Source: Deltaproteobacteria bacterium (GTDB lineage Bacteria > Desulfobacterota > DSM-4660 > Desulfatiglandales > HGW-15). Taken from it: a DNA stretch of 12,389 bases. The notes beneath the pieces are model-generated. The model was not told the DNA's origin. It saw only the letters and a program-made list of their open reading frames with translations, and made no database searches. How positions within the stretch are numbered: position 1 is the stretch's first letter; the number at the start of each line of letters is the position of its first letter. Location of the stretch: assembly GCA_021737245.1 (NCBI GenBank), contig JAIPEI010000062.1, positions 1-12,389 on the forward strand, in the 5' to 3' direction. The position numbers and the translations under genes were made by a program. Below are positions 5,615 to 11,570 of the stretch, piece after piece.

Positions 5615-6268
5615 ATGGTCGACAGGCAGCATGTCATCGATGATATGACGGTCAGGGACACCTGGCGCATGTTCCACATCATGGCCGAGTTCGTGGAGGG
5701 GTTCGACATCCTCCCCGAGGTCTACCCGGCCGTGAGCATCTTCGGATCAGCCCGGACGGCGCCGGACAGCCCCGCCTACCAGGCCGCGGAGGCCATGGCC
5801 CGCCCCCTGGTGGAGTGCGGGTCCAACGTGATCTCGGGCGGGGGACCGGGCATCATGGAGGCCGCGAACAAGGGAGCCGCCGAAGCGGGGGGAAAGTCCG
5901 TGGGACTGCACATCCAGCTCCCCAACGAGCAGCAGCCCAATCCGCACGCCAACATCCGGCTCGATTACCGCTACTTCTTCATCCGAAAGGTCATGTTCGT
6001 GAAGTATGCGGTGGCCTACATCATCATGCCGGGCGGATTCGGAACCCTCGACGAGCTCTTCGAGTCCCTCACGCTGATTCAGACGGACAGAATCCGATCC
6101 TTCCCCGTGGTGCTCGTGGGCTCCAAGTACTGGAAAGGCCTGGTGGGCTGGCTGAAGGGCACCCTGGTGGAAGCCGGGGCTGTCTCCCCGGAGGACCTGG
6201 ACATCTTCAGCGTGGTGGACGAGCCCGAAGAGGCGGTCCGGATCATACGAAGAAGGGTGGTCCTGTGA
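5615..6268 (+). CDS. LOG-family nucleoside-monophosphate phosphoribohydrolase
   Basis: Member of the TIGR00730/LOG family (formerly mis-named lysine decarboxylase), whose characterised members release a base from a nucleoside 5'-monophosphate, for example cytokinin activation. It has 217 aa with a Rossmann-like fold. The two family signatures are complete: GGGPGIME at 75-82 followed by AANKGA, and PGGFGTLDELFE at 139-150; the Arg-Lys pair in FFIRKVMF (121-128) is also present. Start ATG is preceded by GCGGAGG with 6-nt spacing. It is the first gene after the promoter at 5434-5462, and its stop is 1 nt before the rsmG start. The natural substrate in bacteria without plant hosts is generally unknown; a nucleotide housekeeping or salvage role is the cautious reading. 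Confidence 0.9.
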   Translation: MVDRQHVIDDMTVRDTWRMFHIMAEFVEGFDILPEVYPAVSIFGSARTAPDSPAYQAAEAMARPLVECGSNVISGGGPGIMEAANKGAAEAGGKSVGLHIQLPNEQQPNPHANIRLDYRYFFIRKVMFVKYAVAYIIMPGGFGTLDELFESLTLIQTDRIRSFPVVLVGSKYWKGLVGWLKGTLVEAGAVSPEDLDIFSVVDEPEEAVRIIRRRVVL

Positions 6269-6269
6269 A

Positions 6270-6932
6270 GTGACTGAGAGCGAGCAGGAGCTTCTCCGCC
6301 GTACCGCCGCCGGCCTGGGAGTGGCGCTCACCGGATCCCAGCTGGAAGGACTGCTCACCTACCTGGACGAACTGTGTCTCTGGAACCGCCGGACCAATCT
6401 GACAGGCCTGCGCTCCCGGAAACGCATGGTGGTGGAGCTCCTGGCCGACGCCCTCGTCCCGGCCCCTCGTCTTCCTCCCTCGGCGCGGCTGCTTGACGTC
6501 GGCAGCGGAGCGGGCCTCCCGGGCATTCCCCTCAAGATCGTGCGACCCGACCTCTCCATAGACCTCCTGGAGCCCTCGCTGAAACGGCACCACTTCCTGA
6601 AGCAGGCGATCCGCCTCCTCCGGATGGAGCACGTTCAAGCCCTTCGGGGGCGCGTGGAGGATTCCGCGGGCCTCCTGCGGCCGTGCTACGACGTGGTTAC
6701 GGCTCGAGCCGTCTGGGGTCTCCGGCAGGCGGTGGAGATGTGCGCCCCCCTGGTGGCAAAGGGCGGCATGCTGGTGGGCTTTGCGGGGAGCAACGCCGGG
6801 GCCGAGCTGACAGGGGCCCGCGCATCGCTCGCCGGAGCGGGCCTGCACCTCGAGGACGCCGTCGACTACCGCCTCCCGGGCACAGGCGGCGACAGGCGGA
6901 CCTTCTTCTTTAGAAAAGGCGCTATCCCCTGA
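6270..6932 (+). CDS. rsmG: 16S rRNA (guanine527-N7)-methyltransferase RsmG
   Basis: RsmG (GidB) methylates N7 of G527 in the 530 loop of 16S rRNA using SAM. The 220-aa product matches normal family length. It has LDELCLWNRRTNLTGLR at 32-48, the SAM motif LLDVGSGAGLPGIPLKIVRP at 74-93, EPSLKRHHFLKQ at 101-112, and TARAVWGL (144-151), the family's post-IV block. The start is GTG at 6270, 1 nt after the LOG stop, with a weak GAAGGG upstream, so translation is probably coupled. Its last 11 nt overlap the tail of the convergent TetR gene. In many genomes rsmG pairs with mnmG or parAB; that linkage is absent here. Confidence 0.93.
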   Translation: MTESEQELLRRTAAGLGVALTGSQLEGLLTYLDELCLWNRRTNLTGLRSRKRMVVELLADALVPAPRLPPSARLLDVGSGAGLPGIPLKIVRPDLSIDLLEPSLKRHHFLKQAIRLLRMEHVQALRGRVEDSAGLLRPCYDVVTARAVWGLRQAVEMCAPLVAKGGMLVGFAGSNAGAELTGARASLAGAGLHLEDAVDYRLPGTGGDRRTFFFRKGAIP

Positions 6933-7539
6933 GAAGAGACAGGATGTTGAAGAGCTGCAGATCGATGTACTTTTCCAGGGTGAGACGTTTGCGGAAGTGC
7001 CAGTTCTTGAGGACCCACATGTGGGCCATCATGATGATGTTGTAGGCCGTCAAATCCACATCCGCGGTTCGAAAGACCCCCTTCTGAATCCCCTCTTCGA
7101 TGATCCGCTCGAAGATGCGGCTCACAGCCACCTCGAGCTGCATGACCTTCGCCTTGGAGGGTTTGTCCAGGGAGCGGGACTTCTGGTAGATGAGCAGGGC
7201 CTTCTCCTTGTGCTTGTCGACGACGCGGAAGTATAGAATGACGGCGATCACGAGCTTCTCTTCCGGGTCGTCGATACCCTCGATCTCCCGGGTGAGGCTT
7301 TCCTGGAAGGTGTTGAGCACATCCTCCATGATCAGCCGCATGATCTCCGATTTCTTCTTCACATAGTGGTAGGTCACGGGGAGGCTCACCCCCGCCTTCT
7401 CGGAGATCTCCTCGATGGAGGTGGCGGAAAACCCCTTTTTTGCATATAGAACGCTTGCGGTGTCGACAATCTTCCGCCGCACCTTGTCGGCCGATGCGAT
7501 CTGATCGAGCACGGTCAGCTTCCTCTTCGTCGCCTCCAT
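6922..7539 (-). CDS. TetR/AcrR-family transcriptional regulator
   Basis: DNA-binding repressor-type protein, 205 aa. The TetR_N helix-turn-helix spans about residues 20-66: KIVDTASVLYAKKGFSATSI, then EEISEKAGVSLPVTYHYVKKKSEIM. The remaining helices (about 80-205) form a ligand-binding and dimerisation domain rich in charged and aliphatic residues, with a hydrophobic helix NIIMMAHMWVLKNW. The ligand is not predictable. Start ATG is preceded by AGGAGA with 5-nt spacing. The gene converges on rsmG with an 11-nt overlap. Upstream, the same-strand neighbour is the second dodecin, separated by 189 nt that include a GC hairpin and an AT-rich palindrome (7622-7629). Regulators of this size are often linked to acyl-CoA or lipid metabolism, but nothing here proves that. 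Confidence 0.92.
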   Translation of the reverse strand: MEATKRKLTVLDQIASADKVRRKIVDTASVLYAKKGFSATSIEEISEKAGVSLPVTYHYVKKKSEIMRLIMEDVLNTFQESLTREIEGIDDPEEKLVIAVILYFRVVDKHKEKALLIYQKSRSLDKPSKAKVMQLEVAVSRIFERIIEEGIQKGVFRTADVDLTAYNIIMMAHMWVLKNWHFRKRLTLEKYIDLQLFNILSLLRG

Positions 7540-7599
7540 CTTTTTCTCCTGACGTCACCCAACTCCCGGCGGAGTCGTAAAAAGCCCGAAGCTTCCATA

Positions 7600-7640
7600 T
7601 CCGCCCCTGAACTTTCTATAGGTTATAACGTTTCCAGCGG
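7600..7640 (-). promoter_or_regulatory. AT-rich palindromic region upstream of TetR (possible operator/promoter)
   Basis: The 8-bp perfect palindrome GTTATAAC (7622-7629) lies in a locally AT-rich stretch about 80-90 nt upstream of the TetR start, next to TATAGA on the minus strand. Either TATAAC or TATAGA could serve as a -10, but no matching -35 is present at proper spacing. Palindromes of this kind are typical of TetR autoregulatory operators. Assignment is by position only. Confidence 0.25.
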
Positions 7641-7689
7641 CGGGCGAGCGTGTTTTTGCGAATCCGTCAATTCCTGTAAGGGCTCCTCA

Positions 7690-7712
7690 GGCCCGGGGAC
7701 GCGCCCCGGGCC
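7690..7712 (-). terminator. GC-rich hairpin after the second dodecin gene
   Basis: GGCCCGGGG (7690-7698) and CCCCGGGCC (7704-7712) form a perfect 9-bp all-GC stem with a 5-nt loop, 17 nt beyond the dodecin stop. There is no T tract, so it is not a classical intrinsic terminator. It may protect the 3' end of a short dodecin mRNA or assist termination. Confidence 0.45.
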
Positions 7713-7728
7713 CCTGCCGTCGAGATGC

Positions 7729-7938
7729 CTACTTCTGGTACTTGAAAGAGATGTTCAACCTGGCCCGGAAATTCTTGACCTTGCCGTTTTCGATGGAAAC
7801 GTCCAGCCTGGTGACCTCGGCGATCCTCAAATCCTTGAGGCTGGAACCGGCGGTTTCAACGGCGGTCTGCACGGCCTCCTCCCATGACGTGTCCGACGTC
7901 CCTACCAGTTCGATGATCTTGTACGTACTTCCGGCCAT
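7729..7938 (-). CDS. Dodecin-family protein (copy 2), flavin-stacking Trp absent
   Basis: A 69-aa dodecin with the family start TYKIIELVGTS at 5-15, helix WEEAVQTAVETAGSSLKDL at 19-37, AEVTRLDV at 40-47, and the closing strands IENGKVKNFRARLNISF at 49-65. Ile39 occupies the position of the flavin-stacking Trp (LDWFEV in typical dodecins, LRIAEV here), and Arg58 that of the conserved Gln, by alignment by eye. It is distinct from copy 1 at 4081-4287 and only loosely similar, so this is not a recent duplication. The start is fixed by a full AAAGGAGG 7 nt before the ATG; the ORF extension to 8475 runs through promoter and riboswitch DNA. It is probably monocistronic: own promoter at 8044-8072 and hairpin at 7690-7712. 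It is divergent from the cobalamin operon. Confidence 0.9.
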   Translation of the reverse strand: MAGSTYKIIELVGTSDTSWEEAVQTAVETAGSSLKDLRIAEVTRLDVSIENGKVKNFRARLNISFKYQK

Positions 7939-7982
7939 ATCCTTACCTCCTTTCGAAAAACGATGGGGTTGGGATGTGCTGC

Positions 7983-8007
7983 CCGGCCGGCCCCCGCAGC
8001 CGGCCGG
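7983..8007 (-). other. Inverted repeat in the second dodecin leader
   Basis: Two copies of the self-complementary CCGGCCGG (7983-7990 and 8000-8007) can form an 8-bp stem with a 9-nt loop. It lies inside the ~100-nt leader predicted for the dodecin mRNA, about 45 nt before its start codon. The function is unknown; an mRNA structure or a protein-binding palindrome is possible. Confidence 0.4.
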
Positions 8008-8043
8008 AAAGGCGGGTTTCCTGCCTACCGGATAATGATTCAA

Positions 8044-8072
8044 ATTGTCCTTCTTTTCGGAAAGCCTGTCAA
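8044..8072 (-). promoter_or_regulatory. Promoter for the second dodecin gene
   Basis: On the minus strand TTGACA (8072-8067) is a perfect -35. Exactly 17 nt later, GACAAT (8049-8044) matches the -10 at four of six positions. Transcription should begin near 8037. It lies back-to-back with the cobalamin-operon promoter, the two -35 boxes being 31 nt apart. Confidence 0.65.
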
Positions 8073-8103
8073 GAAGCACGGGAAAAAGAGCCGAAAGGAA
8101 TCG

Positions 8104-8132
8104 TTGACAGCCGCCTGCACGAAGGCTATATT
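8104..8132 (+). promoter_or_regulatory. Sigma70-type promoter of the cobalamin operon
   Basis: TTGACA (8104-8109), a 17-nt spacer, then TATATT (8127-8132), five of six matches to the -10. Transcription should start near 8139. Two small hairpins follow (8145-8157 and 8160-8174), then the cobalamin aptamer. Control after initiation is by the riboswitch and terminator downstream. Confidence 0.8.
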
Positions 8133-8177
8133 TCCCGGCGTACAGCGCGCTTCGCGCAACGCCCCGCAAGGGCGGTG

Positions 8178-8399
8178 CGCGTCCGGTTCCCGCCCCGGCA
8201 AGGGGCGGGCCAAGAGGGAAGGCGGTGAGAGTCCGCCGCATCATGGCCGTTGCTGTGATCCCGACACCGATCCCGGTGTAATCATCTCCGTTCGACGTCC
8301 CCGAACAGACGCATCGGGGTGAAAAGCCACTGCCCCGGAAACCAGCCGGGACGGGAAGGCGAGGGCGGAGCGGGTCAGCCAGAAGACCTGCCGGACGCG
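8178..8399 (+). promoter_or_regulatory. Cobalamin (B12) riboswitch aptamer
   Basis: The cobalamin-family aptamer is bounded by a perfect 9-bp P1 stem: CGCGTCCGG (8178-8186) with CCGGACGCG (8391-8399). Inside are the class hallmarks in order: AAGAGGGAA (8212-8220), GGCGGTGAGAGTCCGCC (8221-8237), the B12-box-like GGCCGTTGCTGTGATCCC (8245-8262), GCCACTG (8326-8332), GGGAAGGCGAGG (8353-8364) and GTCAGCCAGAAGACCTGCC (8374-8392). It sits 104 nt before the cobT start and directly ahead of a strong terminator. The expected logic is adenosyl- or hydroxocobalamin binding favouring termination, switching off cobT-cobS-cobD-cbiB. The exact ligand subclass was not determined. Confidence 0.95.
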
Positions 8400-8415
8400 A
8401 GAGGATGGAGTCGCC

Positions 8416-8468
8416 ATAACCCCATCCGGGTCCTGTGTCCAGGAACCCGGATGGGGTTATTTTTTTTT
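8416..8468 (+). terminator. Riboswitch expression-platform terminator before cobT
   Basis: ATAACCCCATCCGGGT (8416-8431) and its exact complement (8445-8460) form a 16-bp stem. The loop (8432-8444) can itself fold through CCTG/CAGG. Eight T (8461-8468) follow. It lies 34 nt before the cobT ATG and 17 nt after riboswitch P1, so it must be regulated rather than constitutive. No antiterminator pairing was worked out in detail. Confidence 0.93.
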
Positions 8469-8502
8469 CGGGCACAACAGTCGCATATCAGGAGGTCACA
8501 GC

Positions 8503-9555
8503 ATGGAATGGAAAGTCGCAGCAGACCGGATTCGTCCGGTTTCCCAAAGGTGGCTCGACACCGCATGGCAACGGTTGGACGATCTGACCAAACCGAGGCG
8601 GAGCCTCGGGCTCCTCGAGGAGCTGGCGGCGAGGTATGCAGCCATCCGGGAGGAGGCATCGCCGCGGATCACCGGCAAGGCCGTCTTCGTCTTCGCCGGG
8701 GATCACGGGGTCGTCGATGAGGGCGTGAGCGCCTACCCCCCCGAGGTCACGGCCCTCATGGTCAACACCTTTCTGGCCGGAGGCGCGGGCATCAATGTGC
8801 TCGCCCGGTGCGCCGGGGCGGAGGTCCACGTAGTGGACATCGGCATGGCCACCCCTCTACCCGATGCACCGGGCCTGATCCAGCGGTGCGTACGAAGAGG
8901 GACGGGGAACCTCCGCCGCGAACCGGCCATGTCGAGGGAAGAGGCGGAGCAGGGCATCGAGGTGGGCGTCGAGATGGCCCGCACGGCCCGGGAGCGGGGC
9001 GTCAGCGTCGTGGCCACGGGAGACATGGGGATCGGGAACACCACCCCCTCCTCGGCCCTGTTCGCCGCCCTCCTGCCCGCCGCGCCCCGGGAGGTCACAG
9101 GCCGGGGCACGGGGCTTCAAGACGAGGCCCTGAACCACAAGGTGGGGGTGATCGAGGCCGCCCTGGAGCGGGCATCCGGCGAGTCGAACGACCCCGTGTC
9201 CGCACTGGCCGCCCTGGGAGGCCTGGAGATCGCGGGCATCTGCGGTCTCTGCCTAGGAGGGGCCGCCCATCGAATGGCGGTGATGGTGGACGGGTTCATC
9301 TCCAGCGCCGGCGCCCTGATCGCCATGCGCATCAACCCGGCGGTGGCCGATTACCTGGTGTTCTCCCACTGCTCCGTGGAGAAAGGGCACCGTGTCTTCT
9401 TCGAGCGGGAAGGGCTGCGCCCCGTGCTGGACCTCGACATGCGTCTCGGCGAAGGAACGGGTGCTGCCGTCGCCATGCAGATCCTGGAGGATGGGGTCCG
9501 GGTGTACAACGAGATGTCCACCTTTGCGGATGCCGGCATCACCCCCGGCGCCTGA
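8503..9555 (+). CDS. cobT: Nicotinate-nucleotide:dimethylbenzimidazole phosphoribosyltransferase
   Basis: CobT transfers phosphoribose from nicotinate mononucleotide to a lower-ligand base such as 5,6-dimethylbenzimidazole, making alpha-ribazole phosphate for the B12 nucleotide loop. The 350-aa protein has usual length. Motifs: TKPRRSLGLLEELA at 29-42, FAGDHGVVDEGVSAYPPEVT at 64-83, TGDMGIGNTT at 172-181, and RLGEGTGAA, whose Glu is residue 317, the number of the catalytic base in Salmonella CobT. Residue 174 is Asp where, as I recall, Salmonella has Glu, a conservative change. The ATG is preceded by AGGAGG with 7-nt spacing. It is the first gene of the riboswitch-controlled operon. The actual lower ligand used by this organism, a benzimidazole or another base, cannot be read from CobT alone. 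Confidence 0.96.
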   Translation: MEWKVAADRIRPVSQRWLDTAWQRLDDLTKPRRSLGLLEELAARYAAIREEASPRITGKAVFVFAGDHGVVDEGVSAYPPEVTALMVNTFLAGGAGINVLARCAGAEVHVVDIGMATPLPDAPGLIQRCVRRGTGNLRREPAMSREEAEQGIEVGVEMARTARERGVSVVATGDMGIGNTTPSSALFAALLPAAPREVTGRGTGLQDEALNHKVGVIEAALERASGESNDPVSALAALGGLEIAGICGLCLGGAAHRMAVMVDGFISSAGALIAMRINPAVADYLVFSHCSVEKGHRVFFEREGLRPVLDLDMRLGEGTGAAVAMQILEDGVRVYNEMSTFADAGITPGA

Positions 9556-9564
9556 CCGAAAACA

Positions 9565-9663
9565 GGGGACGTTCTTAAATCATTCAATAACTCTCGAAAG
9601 AGTTCAGGATTTGTAATCTGAAAGCCCACCAAGCGAGTTATTGAATGATTTAAGAACGTCCCC
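9565..9663. repeat. Perfect 29-bp inverted repeat element between cobT and cobS
   Basis: The left arm (9565-9593) begins GGGGACGTTCTTAAATCATT; the right arm (9635-9663) is its exact 29-nt reverse complement. The 41-nt centre (9594-9634) holds a small alternative hairpin, AACTCT-CGAA-AGAGTT (9589-9604). The arms are much richer in A+T than the flanks, consistent with foreign origin. Ends of the GGGGACGTTCTT type recall palindromic repeats mobilised by IS200-like/REP-associated tyrosine transposases. That link is from memory, and no transposase is in the window. No clear target-site duplication is seen. Outside the arms, AAAACAG (9559-9565) also complements CTGTTTT (9673-9679). Confidence 0.75.
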
Positions 9664-9677
9664 AAGGAGGCCCTGTT

Positions 9678-10454
9678 TTGCGGTTCAACGGATTGATCAC
9701 GGCGTTTCGGACCCTCACCATCCTGCCGGTGCCGGGACACGAGAGCGACGACCTCGCCTCCGCCCTCCCCTGGTTCCCCCTGGTCGGGCTCCTCCTGGGA
9801 ACCTTCCTTGCCCTTGCCGGCCGTCTCTGGACTCACGCCGTGGAAGGGTGGAGCGGGGGCGGGGCGGTGCTTCTTCTGATCGCATCGGTCCTCCTCACGC
9901 GGGGGCTTCACATGGACGGGCTGGCGGACTGGGCGGACGCCCTGGGGGGGCGGCCGGACAGGGAAACCCGCCTCGCCATCATGAAGGACCCCGGGCTGGG
10001 CGCCTTCGGGGCGGTCGCCCTGGGTCTCGTTCTTCTCGCCCAGTGGACGGCCCTCGAGCGCATCCTGGACCTGGGCGACCCCTGTATCCTGCTCCTTCCC
10101 TGGATCGTCACGAGGACCATGATGGCCGAGCTCGCGGGCACCCTTCCCTACGCGAGGCCCGGGGCCGGTACGGCCGGTCCGTTTGTGCACGGCGCCTCGG
10201 GAGGACGGAGGCTCGTCGCCCTCGTTGCAGGGCTGATGCTTTCCACGGCCTGGGGAGCGGCCGGGCTCCTCTGCTTTTTCGCTGCATGGGGCGCCACGCG
10301 CCTCTTCGCGCGGCACTGCAGGAAGGTCTTCGGCGGCGTGACCGGCGATCTCCTGGGCGCACTCAACGAAATCCTTGCGACCGGGATCCTGCTGGCTTTC
10401 TCCGGCTTGCCCGGACCGACGCATCTCTGGTATACGGGAACGGGTTTTTTTTGA
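9678..10454 (+). CDS. cobS: Adenosylcobinamide-GDP ribazoletransferase (cobalamin synthase)
   Basis: CobS is a polytopic inner-membrane enzyme that joins adenosylcobinamide-GDP with alpha-ribazole (or its phosphate) in the last step of B12 assembly. The 258-aa product has the family blocks: FRTLTILPVPG at 10-20, GLHMDGLADWADALGG at 76-91, MKDPGLGAFG at 102-111, LPYARP in the middle, and TGDLLGALNEI near the C-terminus. Several hydrophobic segments (about 32-50, 62-75, 112-122, and others after 185) fit membrane helices. The start is TTG at 9678, set by AAGGAGG seven nt upstream and a family-like N-terminus MRFNGLITAFRTL. It follows cobT by 122 nt, a gap filled by the inverted repeat. The mRNA region at the start may pair with the other side of that repeat. 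Confidence 0.94.
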   Translation: MRFNGLITAFRTLTILPVPGHESDDLASALPWFPLVGLLLGTFLALAGRLWTHAVEGWSGGGAVLLLIASVLLTRGLHMDGLADWADALGGRPDRETRLAIMKDPGLGAFGAVALGLVLLAQWTALERILDLGDPCILLLPWIVTRTMMAELAGTLPYARPGAGTAGPFVHGASGGRRLVALVAGLMLSTAWGAAGLLCFFAAWGATRLFARHCRKVFGGVTGDLLGALNEILATGILLAFSGLPGPTHLWYTGTGFF

Positions 10455-10471
10455 AAGGAGAACCATACCCA

Positions 10472-11569
10472 TTGGATACGGTCTCGAGAAACGATCTACA
10501 GCACCATCACGGCGGCCGCCCGGAACGGGACTTCGCCCGCCTGTCCGTGGAGCCGGCCCCGGTTGTCGATTTCAGCGTGAACCTCAACCCCCTGGGATGC
10601 CCGGATTTGGTTAGAAGCCGCTGGAGCGAGATGATGGAGGGCATCGACCGCTACCCCGGCCTCGAAGGGGAGGGCATCGCCCGGTACCTCCAGGAGCGGC
10701 TGGATCTACCGGAAGAGAACGTCCTCGGATCGAACGGCTCGACGGAGATGATCTACCTGATTCCCAGGGCACTGGGCTTGCAGCGGGTGGGGATCGTAAG
10801 CCCCTGCTACCACGACTACTACCGGGCCTCGGTCCTCGCTGGAGCCGAGGTTCATCGCGTTCGTCTCTCCCCCGATACGGAGTTCCGACCGCTGTCCGCG
10901 GATCGCCTCTCCGCAGCCCTGTCGGACGCGGACGCGCTCTGGCTGGGCAATCCCAACAACCCCACGGGCACGTTTTTTTCGCGCGACGTCCTCTCGGAGC
11001 TGGCCGCCCGGTTTCCCCGGAAGCGGCTTATCGTCGACGAGGCCTTCATGCCGTTCGACGAGGACTGGGAAAAGGAGAGCCTGGCCGTGCCGCCGCTCCT
11101 TCCGAACGTGCTCGTGATCCACTCCCTCACCAAGTTCTACGGACTGGCGGGGCTGCGTCTCGGAGGCGTCACCGCCTCCGCGGAGGTGATCGAACGGCTT
11201 CGACGCTTCAAGGAGCCCTGGACCGTCAACAGCGTGTCCGAAGCGCTCGCTCCCCTTCTCCTGGAATGCGGGGACTACGACACAGAAACGAGAAGGCTCG
11301 TTGCGGACGAGAGGTCGAGGCTCCACGCCGCCCTTGAAAACGTGGACGGCCTGACCGTCTTCCCCTCACGCGCCAACTTCCTCCTTTGCCGCTGGGACAA
11401 GGAACCGGAACTCGACCCTCTGCTCCGCCGGCTCCTTGCCTGCGGGATCTGCGTCCGCGACTGCCGGAACTTTCCCGGACTCGAGGCGGGATACTTCCGC
11501 GTGGCCGTCCGCACGCCGGAGGACAACGACCTGCTGGTGGAGGGGCTCGCATCCCTGGACAGGGGCTGA
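10472..11569 (+). CDS. cobD: L-threonine-O-3-phosphate decarboxylase (CobD type)
   Basis: A PLP-dependent fold-type-I enzyme resembling histidinol-phosphate aminotransferase. In B12 synthesis it makes (R)-1-aminopropan-2-ol phosphate. The start is taken as the TTG at 10472 (365 aa), the only sensible in-frame start after the cobS stop; AAAGGAG lies 11 nt upstream, slightly far. Motifs: HHHGGR at 11-16, VDFSVNLNPLG at 32-42 (the CobD-like block before the first helix), GSNGSTEMIY at 86-95, NPNNPTG at 160-166, VDEAF at 188-192, SLTKFYGLAGLRLGG with the PLP Lys221, and YFRVAVR near the C-terminus. HisC is the alternative, but the N-terminal block and B12 neighbours favour CobD. The gene is called cobC in Pseudomonas-style nomenclature. 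The longer ORF back to 9641 is cobS in another frame. Confidence 0.9.
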   Translation: MDTVSRNDLQHHHGGRPERDFARLSVEPAPVVDFSVNLNPLGCPDLVRSRWSEMMEGIDRYPGLEGEGIARYLQERLDLPEENVLGSNGSTEMIYLIPRALGLQRVGIVSPCYHDYYRASVLAGAEVHRVRLSPDTEFRPLSADRLSAALSDADALWLGNPNNPTGTFFSRDVLSELAARFPRKRLIVDEAFMPFDEDWEKESLAVPPLLPNVLVIHSLTKFYGLAGLRLGGVTASAEVIERLRRFKEPWTVNSVSEALAPLLLECGDYDTETRRLVADERSRLHAALENVDGLTVFPSRANFLLCRWDKEPELDPLLRRLLACGICVRDCRNFPGLEAGYFRVAVRTPEDNDLLVEGLASLDRG

Positions 11570-11570
11570 A

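Noticed and set aside
5409..5648. 79-aa plus-strand ORF in the LOG leader
   Set aside because: It begins upstream of the mapped promoter, lacks a ribosome binding site and overlaps the LOG start in another frame.
7665..7670. TTGACG on the minus strand as a -35 for the TetR gene
   Set aside because: No -10 lies 16-18 nt downstream; the TATAAC/TATAGA elements are too far away.
7939..8475. Long N-terminal extension of the second dodecin
   Set aside because: It runs antisense through the promoter pair and the cobalamin riboswitch; a perfect ribosome binding site marks the start at 7938.
9641..10471. 642-aa ORF apparently fusing a new domain to CobD
   Set aside because: The first 277 residues are the cobS region in a shifted frame, so this is not a real fusion.
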